Shown here piece by piece: positions 48,048 to 57,435 of a DNA stretch of 64,000 bases. The translations under genes were made by a program, and so were the position numbers. This stretch comes from Marinospirillum celere (GTDB lineage: Bacteria; Pseudomonadota; Gammaproteobacteria; Pseudomonadales; Halomonadaceae). The notes beneath the pieces were generated by a model. It did not search any database. It saw only the letters and a list, made by a program, of their open reading frames with translations, and was not told the DNA's origin. The stretch covers positions 1 to 64,000 of the forward strand of contig NZ_FOLH01000003.1 in the NCBI RefSeq assembly GCF_900112235.1, written 5' to 3'. The stretch's first letter is position 1, and each line of letters starts with the position of its first letter.

Positions 48048-48860
48048 TCAACTGGCATCAGGCTCAAGTAACGAGATCAACAGGTTGCGGACTTGGCTAA
48101 CTTCAAAGGGTTTGTCACAAATGGCCGAAACACCCGCTTGGCGCACACTGGCCAAGCGCGACTCATCTTCAGATGTGACCATCATGATCGGCAAATGGGA
48201 ATAATCAGCGGACTGGCGAATATGACCAATTAAGGCTTCGCCATCCATCACCGGCATATTGTAATCCGTGACGACCAAATCATACGCTGCCTGCTGAAGA
48301 CACCCTATCGCTTCCTGACCATTAACCGCTTCATCAATATGCTCAACACCAATTTGCTGCAGCACTCGACGCAAATGATTGCGAGCCATACGGGAATCAT
48401 CAACCAAAAGCACCCTGAGGCTGGTGATATCGTATAGCTCCAGTTCCACCTCTTCATGGGTCAGGTATTCCAAAGTGGTCACCAGCGCTCGCTGCAAATC
48501 AGTGCGGTCAAAGGGTTTCGGCAAGAGAGCCAAGACCCCCGCCTGACGAACGGCTTCCAGATTTTCACGCTTTTGTTCACTGGAAACAACCATTTTGGCC
48601 ACTTCCGACAGGCGGCTATCCTTTTGCATCAAGGCAAACAGCTCGTGCGCATCAGCATCGGGCAAATAGAGGCTGCTAATAATCAAATCGGGAACAAAAA
48701 CACGCATTCGCATCAGAGCTTCACGAGCTGTGCTCACCGCTTCCAGGGTTTTGATACCCTGGTCGGTCAGCTGCTTTTGAATCAAACGCCTTTGTGTGTT
48801 CGAGGGTTCAACCAGCAAAATCCCCAAATCATCCAGGGACAGGCTTGCAGTGACTTCCAT
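48048..48860 (-). CDS. Double receiver-domain protein (REC-REC), first domain degenerate
   Basis: A 270-aa protein made of two tandem receiver domains without an output domain. In domain 1 (about 10-135) the phospho-Asp is Ser (DLIISSLYLP, S63) and the acidic pocket is altered (LLVEPS), while the Lys (LPKPF) remains. In domain 2 (148-268) all key residues are present: LLVDDS, DLVVTDYNMP (D199) and CDKPF. It may act as a phosphate-gated partner of the CBS-GGDEF-EAL protein just downstream. The ATG at 48860 has GGAG upstream; a TTG at 48875 is the alternative. Confidence 0.88.
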   Translation of the reverse strand: MEVTASLSLDDLGILLVEPSNTQRRLIQKQLTDQGIKTLEAVSTAREALMRMRVFVPDLIISSLYLPDADAHELFALMQKDSRLSEVAKMVVSSEQKRENLEAVRQAGVLALLPKPFDRTDLQRALVTTLEYLTHEEVELELYDITSLRVLLVDDSRMARNHLRRVLQQIGVEHIDEAVNGQEAIGCLQQAAYDLVVTDYNMPVMDGEALIGHIRQSADYSHLPIMMVTSEDESRLASVRQAGVSAICDKPFEVSQVRNLLISLLEPDAS

Positions 48861-48900
48861 TCTTGATATCTCCAAAAAAGAGGTTTCCAGAGGTTAGGGA

Positions 48901-49230
48901 TTAATGCTGTCTCGGTTTACGAGGCAACCCCGGCTGATAAATATCATCACGATAAATAAGCCGTTTGGTTTCTGTGCTACGTTCAGGAGTAAGACTGAAA
49001 ACAGCTTCACGCAGGCGGAACAGCCTGCGTCCCTGGGTCCTGGCCAACTGCATTTGCACCTGACGCGGCAAGGGTGGCAAACGTAATGCTTGACGATCTT
49101 CTGCCCAGAAAGTTGCCTTATCCAGCATTAGACTCAGTAGGTTACGCTGATTGGTTTTTAACTCAACCAACAAAGTCAAAGCGATTAACTGGCGGGCACG
49201 ACGGATTTTGGCTAAACGAGTCATGGCCAT
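48901..49230 (-). CDS. Small basic protein of unknown function
   Basis: A 109-aa, strongly basic, Arg/Leu-rich protein without membrane segments or Cys motifs (MTRLAKIRRARQLIALT at the N terminus). No family recognised. It precedes the double-receiver gene by 40 nt on the same strand and could be the first gene of that unit. Two in-frame ATGs (49230, 49224) are possible; only a distant AAGGGG is seen upstream. Its bias towards Arg and Gln is like that of neighbouring genes. Confidence 0.55.
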   Translation of the reverse strand: MAMTRLAKIRRARQLIALTLLVELKTNQRNLLSLMLDKATFWAEDRQALRLPPLPRQVQMQLARTQGRRLFRLREAVFSLTPERSTETKRLIYRDDIYQPGLPRKPRQH

Positions 49231-49483
49231 AACTGAAATTCACCCCTTGAAGTTTTATTTGTCTATCATAAACCCTTAAAGGCATCGAGTCAGTGCTGAT
49301 TTGTCGCGGCGGAAAACTACAAAGCGTCACAAATTATGAATCTAATGCCCTAGGTTTGCATTTACTGGCAAGTTAAGATCAACTTAGGTATCTTTTTCAT
49401 TATTGCATGGACAAGAAGAAAAGGTTGCCGATTAGGGATTACAGGCAACAACAAAAGCTAGCAGGCCGCATCGGGATAATTTC

Positions 49484-51199
49484 ATGGAACCACTGACAGA
49501 TGAAGAGCTGATGCTGAGCGTACCCACTCCGGACGAGTTGGGCCTCAGTTTTCGTGAAGAAAAAGAAACAGGTGACTTCTACGCTACCTATGAGCCGGTA
49601 GGAATCACCCAACCTCTAGAGCCTGAGCAGTTTCCTCAGGTTATGGAGATGGCAGGCTTTGACCCTAAGGAATATCCCGTCGATCCTGCAGCCCTTTCAA
49701 TTTTCTTGGACGCAATGCGCCGGGGAGAATCCTGTAATCAGCGTCTAGGTGGACCTATTGATGCCCGCCCTGAGGTTTTTGCCAGCCCTAACCAAATGCT
49801 TGCCGGTGTTGTCATTCACCCCCCTCAAGGTAAAGGTAAAGACCTAACCCGTGACACTTTGGAGCAGGCTTTAAAGCAATCCAAAATAGTCCGCGGCCTG
49901 CTCGAAGAAAGCCTAAAAGAACTAACCAGCGAAACCACGACAGCGGCTCTTCGTGAAACCCAGAAGCCTGTCTGTATGGTCGTCGCCTACGGTGAGCCTG
50001 CCTATGATGGCACGGATGCCTGGCTGGAAACCCTCATTGAAGATATTGCCGACCGTCGGCCACAAATGGACGAAGACGGTAATGTCAATTTTCTGGAATT
50101 GGGTGATTTTCCCCATGTCGAAGCCGAGCAGGCCCTAGTCAGGCGCCACCCACCCACAAATGGTAAATCAGGCTGGACAGTCACAGGCCGAACCATCAAG
50201 GGGCGCAATGGTAAGGATCTAACTCTCAAACCCAAGGATGATAGCGTCAAACTGGCTGAGGGTGATGAAAACCTATTGCTGTCCACCACTACTGGCATGC
50301 CGGTGGTCCACGACAAAGGGGCCCATGTAGAGCAGGTCCTTCGCCTTGAAAACGTTGGTCTGAAAACAGGGCATGTGCGCTTTGATGGCAGTGTCCATGT
50401 CAAAGGCAATGTTGACCCAGGCATGAAAATTGTTGTCACCGGTGACGTCAAAGTGGGCGGACTGGTTGAGGCGGCTTACATCAAAGCGGGTGGCTTTATA
50501 GAAATTGGCGGCGGTGTCATCGGTCGCAAGCAAGCTGATAAGGACAAGCATCCAGAAGCCAAAAAAGATGATGATGCCAAGGGCAAGGTCAATGATGCTT
50601 ACCTAAAAGCGGGAACCCAAGTCAAAGCAAGATTTATTCAAGAAGCCAAGGTTGAGGCTGATCAGGAAGTTATTGTCCAAAAACAAATTCTTCATTCAGA
50701 GATTACTGCAGGCATCAGAATTGCCATGCCTGGACGCGGCACTATTGTTGGCGGTATTGCCCGCGCCAAAGAGGTCATTGATGTGGGTGTTTCCGGTGCC
50801 ATGGCTAATGTTCCTACCCGCTTGATTGCTGGTGAAACTGGCGACATCAAGCAGCGCATAGCTAACGTTAACAACCAGCTAAAGCAGTTGGAAGTTCAAC
50901 GCCAGCAACTGATGGATATCGTTGCCAAGATCAAAAAACTGCGCAAGCCCATTACTGAAGAAAAGAAACAGCAGATCATAAAAGCGCGTGATGGCCTGAA
51001 CGAAAAAGAAAATACGCTCTATGATTTGATGGCTGAACTGGAGAAGGAACAAAAAGATCGCCAGTCAGCCAGGGTTCAGGTTAGGGTCACCTGCTATCCA
51101 GGCACTGTGATTCACCTGGGTGAAGATGAATTCTCACCCCGCAATGACCTGGGTAAGGTAACCTTCGTATTACGTGATGGTGAGATTATTATGCGCTAA
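49484..51199 (+). CDS. FapA/DUF342-family polymerising protein
   Basis: A 571-aa soluble protein of the DUF342 (FapA) family: an N-terminal domain (to about 220), a central right-handed beta-helix of repeated Val/Gly-rich turns (about 225-455; [23 protein letters not shown]) and a C-terminal coiled coil (460-535) plus a small beta domain. Family members form oligomeric scaffolds and are linked to cell-surface or flagellar functions in several gammaproteobacteria. A lysine/aspartate-rich insertion lies near residue 350. It overlaps ung by 4 nt at the 3' end. Confidence 0.85.
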   Translation: MEPLTDEELMLSVPTPDELGLSFREEKETGDFYATYEPVGITQPLEPEQFPQVMEMAGFDPKEYPVDPAALSIFLDAMRRGESCNQRLGGPIDARPEVFASPNQMLAGVVIHPPQGKGKDLTRDTLEQALKQSKIVRGLLEESLKELTSETTTAALRETQKPVCMVVAYGEPAYDGTDAWLETLIEDIADRRPQMDEDGNVNFLELGDFPHVEAEQALVRRHPPTNGKSGWTVTGRTIKGRNGKDLTLKPKDDSVKLAEGDENLLLSTTTGMPVVHDKGAHVEQVLRLENVGLKTGHVRFDGSVHVKGNVDPGMKIVVTGDVKVGGLVEAAYIKAGGFIEIGGGVIGRKQADKDKHPEAKKDDDAKGKVNDAYLKAGTQVKARFIQEAKVEADQEVIVQKQILHSEITAGIRIAMPGRGTIVGGIARAKEVIDVGVSGAMANVPTRLIAGETGDIKQRIANVNNQLKQLEVQRQQLMDIVAKIKKLRKPITEEKKQQIIKARDGLNEKENTLYDLMAELEKEQKDRQSARVQVRVTCYPGTVIHLGEDEFSPRNDLGKVTFVLRDGEIIMR

Positions 51200-51885
51200 A
51201 CCCCTGGGGGCAACTGCCACTTGATGGCCGCTTGCCCTTGGGCTTCCAGCCAGGCATTGGTGTTGGAAAAGTGACGACAGCCCAAAAACCCCCGATGTGC
51301 CGATAAAGGCGAAGGATGGGGGGCCTCCAAAACCAAATGCTTACTCCGATCCACAAACCCGGCTTTTTTTCTGGCGGGACTTCCCCAAAGCAAGAAAACC
51401 AAACCCCGATCCTGATTATTCAAAAAATCGATCACCCGATCGGTAAACTGCTCCCAGCCCTGGTTGCGGTGGGAATTTGCCTGCCCTGCCTCCACGGTCA
51501 GCACAGAGTTGAGCAGGAGAACGCCTTGTTGTGCCCAGGGTAGCAGGCAGCCATGGCCGGGTGGCTGAACGCCCAGATCGCTTTGCAATTCCTTATAAAT
51601 ATTTTGCAAGGAAGGAGGCACCTTGACGCCAGGCTGAACAGAAAAACTCAAGCCGTGTGCCTGTCCCGGACCGTGATAAGGGTCCTGCCCAAGAACCACC
51701 ACCTTGACACCGGCCAAAGGGGTTTGCCAAAAGGCATTAAACCAGTGTGATGAGTGAGGATAAATCAGCTTGCCGGCAGCCTTTTCATGGCGCAAAAAAT
51801 CACGCAGGGCTTGCATATAAGGCTGTTGAAACTCCTGCCCCAAAACCTGCATCCAGTCATCCGGCAAAGGCCGTTTTTCCGTCAT
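51196..51885 (-). CDS. ung: Uracil-DNA glycosylase
   Basis: Family-1 UDG that excises uracil from DNA. The 229-aa protein has the water-activating loop [21 protein letters not shown], the [12 protein letters not shown] segment, LLWGSPA and the minor-groove loop [13 protein letters not shown]. It is the last gene of a minus-strand run and overlaps ribE by 4 nt. Confidence 0.97.
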   Translation of the reverse strand: MTEKRPLPDDWMQVLGQEFQQPYMQALRDFLRHEKAAGKLIYPHSSHWFNAFWQTPLAGVKVVVLGQDPYHGPGQAHGLSFSVQPGVKVPPSLQNIYKELQSDLGVQPPGHGCLLPWAQQGVLLLNSVLTVEAGQANSHRNQGWEQFTDRVIDFLNNQDRGLVFLLWGSPARKKAGFVDRSKHLVLEAPHPSPLSAHRGFLGCRHFSNTNAWLEAQGQAAIKWQLPPGV

Positions 51886-52499
51886 GCCAAACCTCTCTGC
51901 GCCAGCACCCTCTCGACGGTATCCACGGTGACCTGCGTTTGGGGATCAACTTCAAGATTGACCGGAGTTCCTTCAGGCATCTCGCCGAAGGTGGTTGCCC
52001 GCCGGGTTTCCGGAATCAGATAAACACTAAAGCTCTGCTCGCCCACCTCAGCAATGGTGAGGCTGCAGCCATTTAAACCGATGTAACCCTTGGGGAAGAT
52101 ATACTTCATCCAGGTAGAAGGAACCGAGAATTCAAGACGCAGGTTGTTTTCATCCATTTCCTGGCGACCCGTCAAGGTCACTTGATCGATCACATGGCCT
52201 GACATCAAATGACCGCCAATTTCATCAGAAATGCGCGCAGCCCTTTCATAGTTGACGCGACTACCCACTTGCAACTGACCCAGGTTGGTCAGACGCAGGG
52301 TTTCAATCATGGCATCAAAATAAACTCTTTCATCCTGCCAATGAGTGACGGTTAAGCAAACGCCATTGATAGCCACACTGGCGCCTACTTGCAAGCCTTG
52401 ACGGGCAGGCTCAGGCAGGTTGAGCGCCAGGGTACTCAGATTGGTTTTTTGTTCCAGCTCGGCCACTTCAGTGACCCCTTGCACGATTCCGGTAAACAT
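51882..52499 (-). CDS. ribE: Riboflavin synthase, alpha subunit
   Basis: Dismutates two 6,7-dimethyl-8-ribityllumazines to riboflavin. The 205-aa protein starts MFTGIVQGV and shows the two lumazine-binding repeats, with [13 protein letters not shown] in the first and [13 protein letters not shown] in the second; the [13 protein letters not shown] turn lies between. No FMN riboswitch is seen upstream. Its start codon overlaps no other gene on the 5' side; it follows the HCCA isomerase gene by 15 nt. Confidence 0.95.
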   Translation of the reverse strand: MFTGIVQGVTEVAELEQKTNLSTLALNLPEPARQGLQVGASVAINGVCLTVTHWQDERVYFDAMIETLRLTNLGQLQVGSRVNYERAARISDEIGGHLMSGHVIDQVTLTGRQEMDENNLRLEFSVPSTWMKYIFPKGYIGLNGCSLTIAEVGEQSFSVYLIPETRRATTFGEMPEGTPVNLEVDPQTQVTVDTVERVLAQRGLA

Positions 52500-52514
52500 A
52501 CCCTTAATTACCCT

Positions 52515-53087
52515 TTAACTAGACAGCAAATCGGCTTCCAACAGGTGGATACGATCACTGCCAAAATAGATTTTATCTTTCCAGATGAGCGTGGGTGCAC
52601 CAAAGGCACCACGACTTATGGCTTCAGCCGTAAAGTCTTTCAGGGCCGTTTTAGCAACCTCTTCATCAGCCAGACCAGCAATTTTTGTACCCAAGGCCTC
52701 CAAAGCCACCTCAGGTTGTCCCAGATCCTGACCCTGGCCCCAGTAAAGATCGAAAAGCTGCAGACTTAAAGCAGGGCGTTCAGTTGCCGGCAAGGCAGCC
52801 AGGGCACGCTGAACTTTCAGGGTATTGGTTGGAAAAACTTCAGGGAAGGTGTAGGGAACCTGATAATAGCGCGCCAAACGGGGCAGGTCTTCTGAAAACA
52901 TATAGCGCTTTTTGGATTCCAGACTCAAGGGTGCCTTGTTACCTATTTCTTTAAAAAGACCGCCCAGAAAAATAGGCCGCCAAGTCACTTCAGCTCCGGT
53001 TTTCTTTTCCAGTTCAGCCAACTGGACTGCAGCGAGATAACTATAGGGACTAACTATGTCATAATAAAAATCTATTTTTTCACTCAT
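52515..53087 (-). CDS. DsbA-like 2-hydroxychromene-2-carboxylate isomerase family protein
   Basis: A 190-aa thioredoxin-fold protein of the HCCA isomerase/GST-kappa type: the N terminus IDFYYDIVSPYSYLAAVQL has Ser/Tyr in place of the CxxC, PIFLGGLFKEIGNKAP binds glutathione in characterised relatives, and FGAPTLIWKDKIYFGSDR closes the domain. Its natural substrate is unknown; no aromatic degradation genes are nearby. SD GGAG precedes the ATG. It is in the minus-strand run between the 53116-53604 gene and ribE. Confidence 0.88.
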   Translation of the reverse strand: MSEKIDFYYDIVSPYSYLAAVQLAELEKKTGAEVTWRPIFLGGLFKEIGNKAPLSLESKKRYMFSEDLPRLARYYQVPYTFPEVFPTNTLKVQRALAALPATERPALSLQLFDLYWGQGQDLGQPEVALEALGTKIAGLADEEVAKTALKDFTAEAISRGAFGAPTLIWKDKIYFGSDRIHLLEADLLSS

Positions 53088-53115
53088 AGTAACAACTCCG
53101 GGTTAAGTATTCGCT

Positions 53116-53604
53116 CTAGTCGGAAATATCCGGCTGATCACCGGTTAGAATAACATGGGCTTCCAACAGGGCACGGACCTGATCTTCTGCACGGCTCGGG
53201 TCCAGCCCCAAAAACTCCATAGCTTCCCGGCGGGTTTCCTGCCAGGTGTCAGGATCATCATAAAGCTCCAGGGCCTCAATCAACTGAAAACCCACTTCCT
53301 GGTCAGCCGCGGCAAAAAGCTTAAGTAACCAGGCTTCCTGGGGATGCAAGGCATCGACATAAAGCACATCATCTTCCTGGTCATAAAGCAGTTCACGAAC
53401 CACCTCATCAGCGGCATAGCCATGTAAATCAAGGTCCATAGCATCCTTGGTTACCAAGCTGGCTTCATCTTCGCGCCAGTCTGCATCCGGATAAATCAGG
53501 GCTTGCTTGATGCTGCCATCAGACAAGGACCAGGCGATACTGACGGGGTAACTTTGTTCATCATCTGCAGCCCCTTCAAGGGCAATAAAAGTAGGCAGGC
53601 TCAT
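53116..53604 (-). CDS. Acidic protein, possibly degenerate RNase H-like fold
   Basis: A 162-aa, highly acidic soluble protein. The start FIALEGAADDEQSYPVSIAW and IKQALIYPDADWRED resemble the first strands of DEDD exonucleases (usually a D-x-E, then SYPIEIGWA), but the D-x-E pair is not conserved, so catalysis is doubtful. No named family recognised. It is separated from tatD by one base and is probably translated with it. Confidence 0.65.
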   Translation of the reverse strand: MSLPTFIALEGAADDEQSYPVSIAWSLSDGSIKQALIYPDADWREDEASLVTKDAMDLDLHGYAADEVVRELLYDQEDDVLYVDALHPQEAWLLKLFAAADQEVGFQLIEALELYDDPDTWQETRREAMEFLGLDPSRAEDQVRALLEAHVILTGDQPDISD

Positions 53605-53605
53605 G

Positions 53606-54445
53606 TCAGGTTTCCATTAAAAAGCTGTCAGGCAAATTGAACAGGGTTTGCGCATTGCGACTGGTTTGCAGTGCAAGCTGCGCCGGGGCTTGCTGACGTA
53701 TCTCAGCCAGTTTGGCGAGCACCCAAGGCAAATAGGCTGGCTCATTGCGTCCTTTTTTAGGCTTGGGTTTAAGAGTGCGTGGCAGTAGCCAGGGGGCATC
53801 GGTTTCTATCAATAAACGTTGTTCGGGGATAGAAGGGAGTAGCGGCCAAAGGTGCGTACCCCGCCTTTCATCACAGATCCAACCGGTAAAGCCCACATAA
53901 AGATCCAAATCCAGGTAGCCAAACAGGCTTTTACGCTCTCCGGTAAAACAATGCACAACGCCGCCCGCCAGATCATCCCGCCAGCTTTTGAGGATATCCA
54001 GTAGGGTTTCTCCGGCATCCCTTTCATGGATAAAAAGCGGTTTGCCTGTCTCTGCTGCCAATTCCAGCTGCGCTTCAAAGGCTTTTTTCTGTTCTTCCGG
54101 GGTAGAGAAATTGCGATTGAAATCCAAGCCCGTTTCACCAACAGCAGCAACGTTCGGACTTTTGAGCAGAGCCCGGATATGAGCGCCCACTTCATCATTC
54201 CAGCAGGAAGCCTGATGGGGGTGGACACCTGCGGTAGAACGCAGGCTCAAGGGGTCTTCTTCAACCAACTGCAGGGCAGCTTCACTGGTCTGGACATCAG
54301 TACCGGTGAGCAGCATACCCGTGACTCCAGCTAGCCTTGCTTTTTCAAGAACCTCGGGCAAATCCTTGGCAAAAGCTTTATCGGTTAGATTGACACCTAT
54401 GTCGACGAGGGGGCGAAGGGGTTCAGAAAAGGGTAATAAGGCCAT
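53606..54445 (-). CDS. tatD: TatD-family DNase
   Basis: Metal-dependent 3'-5' exonuclease. The 279-aa protein has the true-TatD features: DIGVNLTDKAFAKD at the N terminus, TAGVHPHQAS, GETGLDFNRNFSTPEEQ, HCFTGERKS and LIETDAPWLLPR, and ends with an Arg-Asn-rich helix. It heads the minus-strand run tatD-unknown-HCCA-ribE-ung. The ATG at 54445 is chosen over an in-frame TTG at 54457. Confidence 0.93.
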   Translation of the reverse strand: MALLPFSEPLRPLVDIGVNLTDKAFAKDLPEVLEKARLAGVTGMLLTGTDVQTSEAALQLVEEDPLSLRSTAGVHPHQASCWNDEVGAHIRALLKSPNVAAVGETGLDFNRNFSTPEEQKKAFEAQLELAAETGKPLFIHERDAGETLLDILKSWRDDLAGGVVHCFTGERKSLFGYLDLDLYVGFTGWICDERRGTHLWPLLPSIPEQRLLIETDAPWLLPRTLKPKPKKGRNEPAYLPWVLAKLAEIRQQAPAQLALQTSRNAQTLFNLPDSFLMET

Positions 54446-54545
54446 GCAAATATTCAACCTGAGTAGTCAAGCTATCAATTTTTCTCTAGTATGTCAGAAA
54501 ATTAAACTGATAAAAGTGTTACTTCAATCGCAAGAGGAAAGACCC

Positions 54546-55502
54546 ATGGCCGGGGTGTTAGACAGTGTAGACTCCAGAACGCGTCTGGTTGGACAGAACC
54601 GTCTTGAACTTTTGATGTTCAGGCTGCACAGCAACCAGTTGTTTGCTATCAATGTATTCAAAGTACAGGAAGTCCTGCGTCTGCCCAAAATGAATAGCCT
54701 GCCCGGCCATCATCCTCATGTTGTGGGTGTCGCTCATCTGCGTGGCCAGGCCGTTTCGGTAATTAATCTGGCCCAGGCCATAGGTATGCCCGCCCTCGAG
54801 CCTACTGAAAACAGCAATCTCATCGTTACTGAATACAACTCCACAGTTCAGGCTTTTCTAGTGGGTAGCGTTGACCGGATCGTCAACCTCAACTGGGAAG
54901 ACATCATGCCGCCTCCACGTACCAGTGGCCGCCAGCATTACTTGACTGCCATTACCCGCCTTGATGACAAGATTATTGAAATCATTGATGTTGAAAAGGT
55001 ACTGGCTGAGATCAACCCCTACAGTGTTGCTCTGGATCCTTCCCAACTGGAAGAAGAAATTGTCGAAGCCGCCAAGGATATGGAAATTCTTATGGTCGAC
55101 GATTCACCCACAGCCATTTCTCAGGTCCGCCAAACGCTTGAGCCTCTGGGTATCATTTTGCACACAGCAACCAATGGTAAAAAAGGCCTGACGATCTTAA
55201 AAGACTGGGCTGATGCCAGCGAAGAAAGTGGTCAACCCGTTTCAGAAAAACTGCTTATGGTCATCACCGATGCAGAAATGCCGGAAATGGACGGCTACAG
55301 CCTGACAACTGAAATCAGGGAAGACAAGCGCTTGAAAGACCTGTTTGTCGTCCTACATACCTCCATGTCCGGTAACTTCAACAAGGCCATGGTACAAAAG
55401 GTTGGCTGTGATGATTTCTTATCCAAATTCCAACCCAAAATGCTGGCCGAACTGGTTGAAAATCGCGTTCGTGACCGTGCAGGACTTCCTAAAGCACAAT
55501 GA
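54546..55502 (+). CDS. cheV: Chemotaxis coupling protein CheV
   Basis: A 318-aa CheW-REC fusion that couples receptors to CheA. The CheW-like domain covers about 15-165 (LLMFRLHSNQLFAINVFKVQEVL, VVGVAHLRGQAVSVINLAQAIG), and the receiver domain 180-310 (ILMVDDSPTAISQ, VITDAEMPEMDGYSL). The start at 54546 has AGAGGAAAG upstream; the frame runs further 5' but only through tatD antisense. The stop overlaps the uup start by 4 nt. Confidence 0.95.
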   Translation: MAGVLDSVDSRTRLVGQNRLELLMFRLHSNQLFAINVFKVQEVLRLPKMNSLPGHHPHVVGVAHLRGQAVSVINLAQAIGMPALEPTENSNLIVTEYNSTVQAFLVGSVDRIVNLNWEDIMPPPRTSGRQHYLTAITRLDDKIIEIIDVEKVLAEINPYSVALDPSQLEEEIVEAAKDMEILMVDDSPTAISQVRQTLEPLGIILHTATNGKKGLTILKDWADASEESGQPVSEKLLMVITDAEMPEMDGYSLTTEIREDKRLKDLFVVLHTSMSGNFNKAMVQKVGCDDFLSKFQPKMLAELVENRVRDRAGLPKAQ

Positions 55503-57403
55503 CTCTAATTCGTTTTGAAAATCTTCACCTGGCTTATAGCCAGACGCCGCTATTAAATGATGCCACGCTCATTATTGAAGAAGGTGAACGTATGGCCCTG
55601 CTGGGCCGCAATGGCGCTGGCAAATCGTCCCTACTTAAACTGGTTGCCGGTGATATCCAGCCGGATGGCGGCAGCCTGTGGCGCAAGCCGGGTTTAAAAA
55701 TTGCCACCTTACCCCAAGTACTCCCCGCTGCTGATGATCGCGGTGTCTTTGAAGTGGTTGCCGAGGGCCTGGCAGAAGCTGGTCGCCTTCTTGAAGAGTT
55801 CCATCACATTACTCACCTGCCTCCTGATCAGGTTGATCTGAATCGTATGGATGAACTCCATCATGAGTTGGATGCCTGTAATGGCTGGGCACTCAGTCAG
55901 CGAGTTGAACAGCTGCTCAAGCGGCTTCACCTTAACGGTGAAACTAGGATGGCGGAGCTTTCCGGAGGTTGGCGCCGACGTGTTGCTCTGGCCCAGGCTT
56001 TGGTTAGTGAACCTGACCTCCTCCTCCTTGATGAACCCACCAACCATCTGGACATAGAAACCATCCAGTGGTTGGAAGAACAGATAAAAAGCTTCCCCGG
56101 CGCAGTGCTGCTAATTACCCACGATCGTACTTTTATGCAAAATCTTGCGACACGCATGCTAGAACTAGATCTGGGTGAAATCATCAGTTGGGAGGGCCGT
56201 TACCAAGACTTCTTGGAATTCAAAGCGCACCAACTGGAAGTTGAAGCTCGCCATCAAGCCGCTTTTGACAAGAAGCTGGCCCAGGAAGAGGTTTGGATAC
56301 GCCAAGGCATTAAAGCACGTCGTACCCGCAATGAGGGACGGGTACGAGCCCTTAAAGAGCTTCGCAAACAACGCTCAGAGCGTTTGCAGCGCCAAGGAAA
56401 AGCAGACATCCAACTGGAAGCGGCTGACAAGTCAGGCAAGCTGGTTGCAGAGCTGACCCATGTTAGCTATAGCTTCGACAACAAGCCCGTCATCAAAAAC
56501 CTGACCACCAGTATTCAACGTGGTGACAAAATTGGTATTCTTGGCCGCAATGGTGCTGGAAAAACCACCCTGTTAAAGCTCATCCTTGGTGATCTGGAGC
56601 CGCAAGAAGGCAAGATCAAACATGGTACTAAACTCGAAGTTGCCTACTTTGACCAATTGCGTGGCAAGCTAGATCCTTCTAAAAGTGTTCTTGATAACCT
56701 TGCTGAAGGGCGCACCAGTGTCACCATCAATGGCCGTGACAAGCATGTTATTGGCTACCTTCAGGATTTTCTCTTTACTCCCGAGCGGGCGCGCCAGCCC
56801 GTCAGTGCGCTTTCCGGCGGCGAACAGAATCGCTTACTGTTAGCCAAACTCTTTGCCCAGCCAGCCAATCTGCTGGTCATGGATGAGCCAACCAACGATC
56901 TGGACCTGGAGACCTTGGAACTCCTTGAAGAATTGCTACTCAACTATGAAGGAACCCTTCTGCTGGTCAGTCACGACCGGGCCTTTCTGGATAGCGTGGT
57001 TACCGGCATTCTTGCCTTTGAAGGTGAAGGCCTGGTCCGTGAGTACGTTGGGGGTTATCAGGACTGGATTCGCCAGGGCGGACGTTTTCCAGCGTTGGAT
57101 ACCTCTGCAGCTGAACCAACAAGCAATCAAGGGACCAGTGAACCTGTACCGCCAACCAAACCAGAAGCGGCTAAAAAAACCAAAAAACTCAGCTATAAGC
57201 TACAAAGAGAATTGGACCTTCTGCCAGGAGAAATCGAACAACTGGAAACCCAACTGGCTAAAGTACAGGGCCAGATTGGTGACCCAGCCTTTTATCAAGG
57301 CAGCCCAGATCAAATTGCAGCCACTTTGCAGCAGGCAGAAGAAATCCAGCGGAAACTGGATGCCAAAATGGAACGCTGGATGGAGTTAGAAACAGAAGAC
57401 TAA
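55499..57403 (+). CDS. uup: ABC-F ATPase Uup
   Basis: A 634-aa cytoplasmic ABC-F protein with two ATPase domains (Walker A GRNGAGKSS and GRNGAGKTT; signatures LSGGWRRR and LSGGEQNR; Walker B DLLLLDEPTNHLDI and NLLVMDEPTNDLDL), a charged linker between them and a C-terminal coiled-coil (about 540-634; LSYKLQRELDLLPGEIEQLETQL) diagnostic of Uup. Linked to ribosome function and to suppression of transposon excision in E. coli. It starts 4 nt inside cheV. Confidence 0.95.
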   Translation: MTLIRFENLHLAYSQTPLLNDATLIIEEGERMALLGRNGAGKSSLLKLVAGDIQPDGGSLWRKPGLKIATLPQVLPAADDRGVFEVVAEGLAEAGRLLEEFHHITHLPPDQVDLNRMDELHHELDACNGWALSQRVEQLLKRLHLNGETRMAELSGGWRRRVALAQALVSEPDLLLLDEPTNHLDIETIQWLEEQIKSFPGAVLLITHDRTFMQNLATRMLELDLGEIISWEGRYQDFLEFKAHQLEVEARHQAAFDKKLAQEEVWIRQGIKARRTRNEGRVRALKELRKQRSERLQRQGKADIQLEAADKSGKLVAELTHVSYSFDNKPVIKNLTTSIQRGDKIGILGRNGAGKTTLLKLILGDLEPQEGKIKHGTKLEVAYFDQLRGKLDPSKSVLDNLAEGRTSVTINGRDKHVIGYLQDFLFTPERARQPVSALSGGEQNRLLLAKLFAQPANLLVMDEPTNDLDLETLELLEELLLNYEGTLLLVSHDRAFLDSVVTGILAFEGEGLVREYVGGYQDWIRQGGRFPALDTSAAEPTSNQGTSEPVPPTKPEAAKKTKKLSYKLQRELDLLPGEIEQLETQLAKVQGQIGDPAFYQGSPDQIAATLQQAEEIQRKLDAKMERWMELETED

Positions 57404-57435
57404 AACCCCTTGCTGGCTTCCGGGAGAGTACCCTC

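Noticed and set aside
54306-54545. 80-codon N-terminal extension of cheV
   Set aside because: It runs antisense through tatD and has no CheV-like sequence; the ATG at 54546 has a strong ribosome site.
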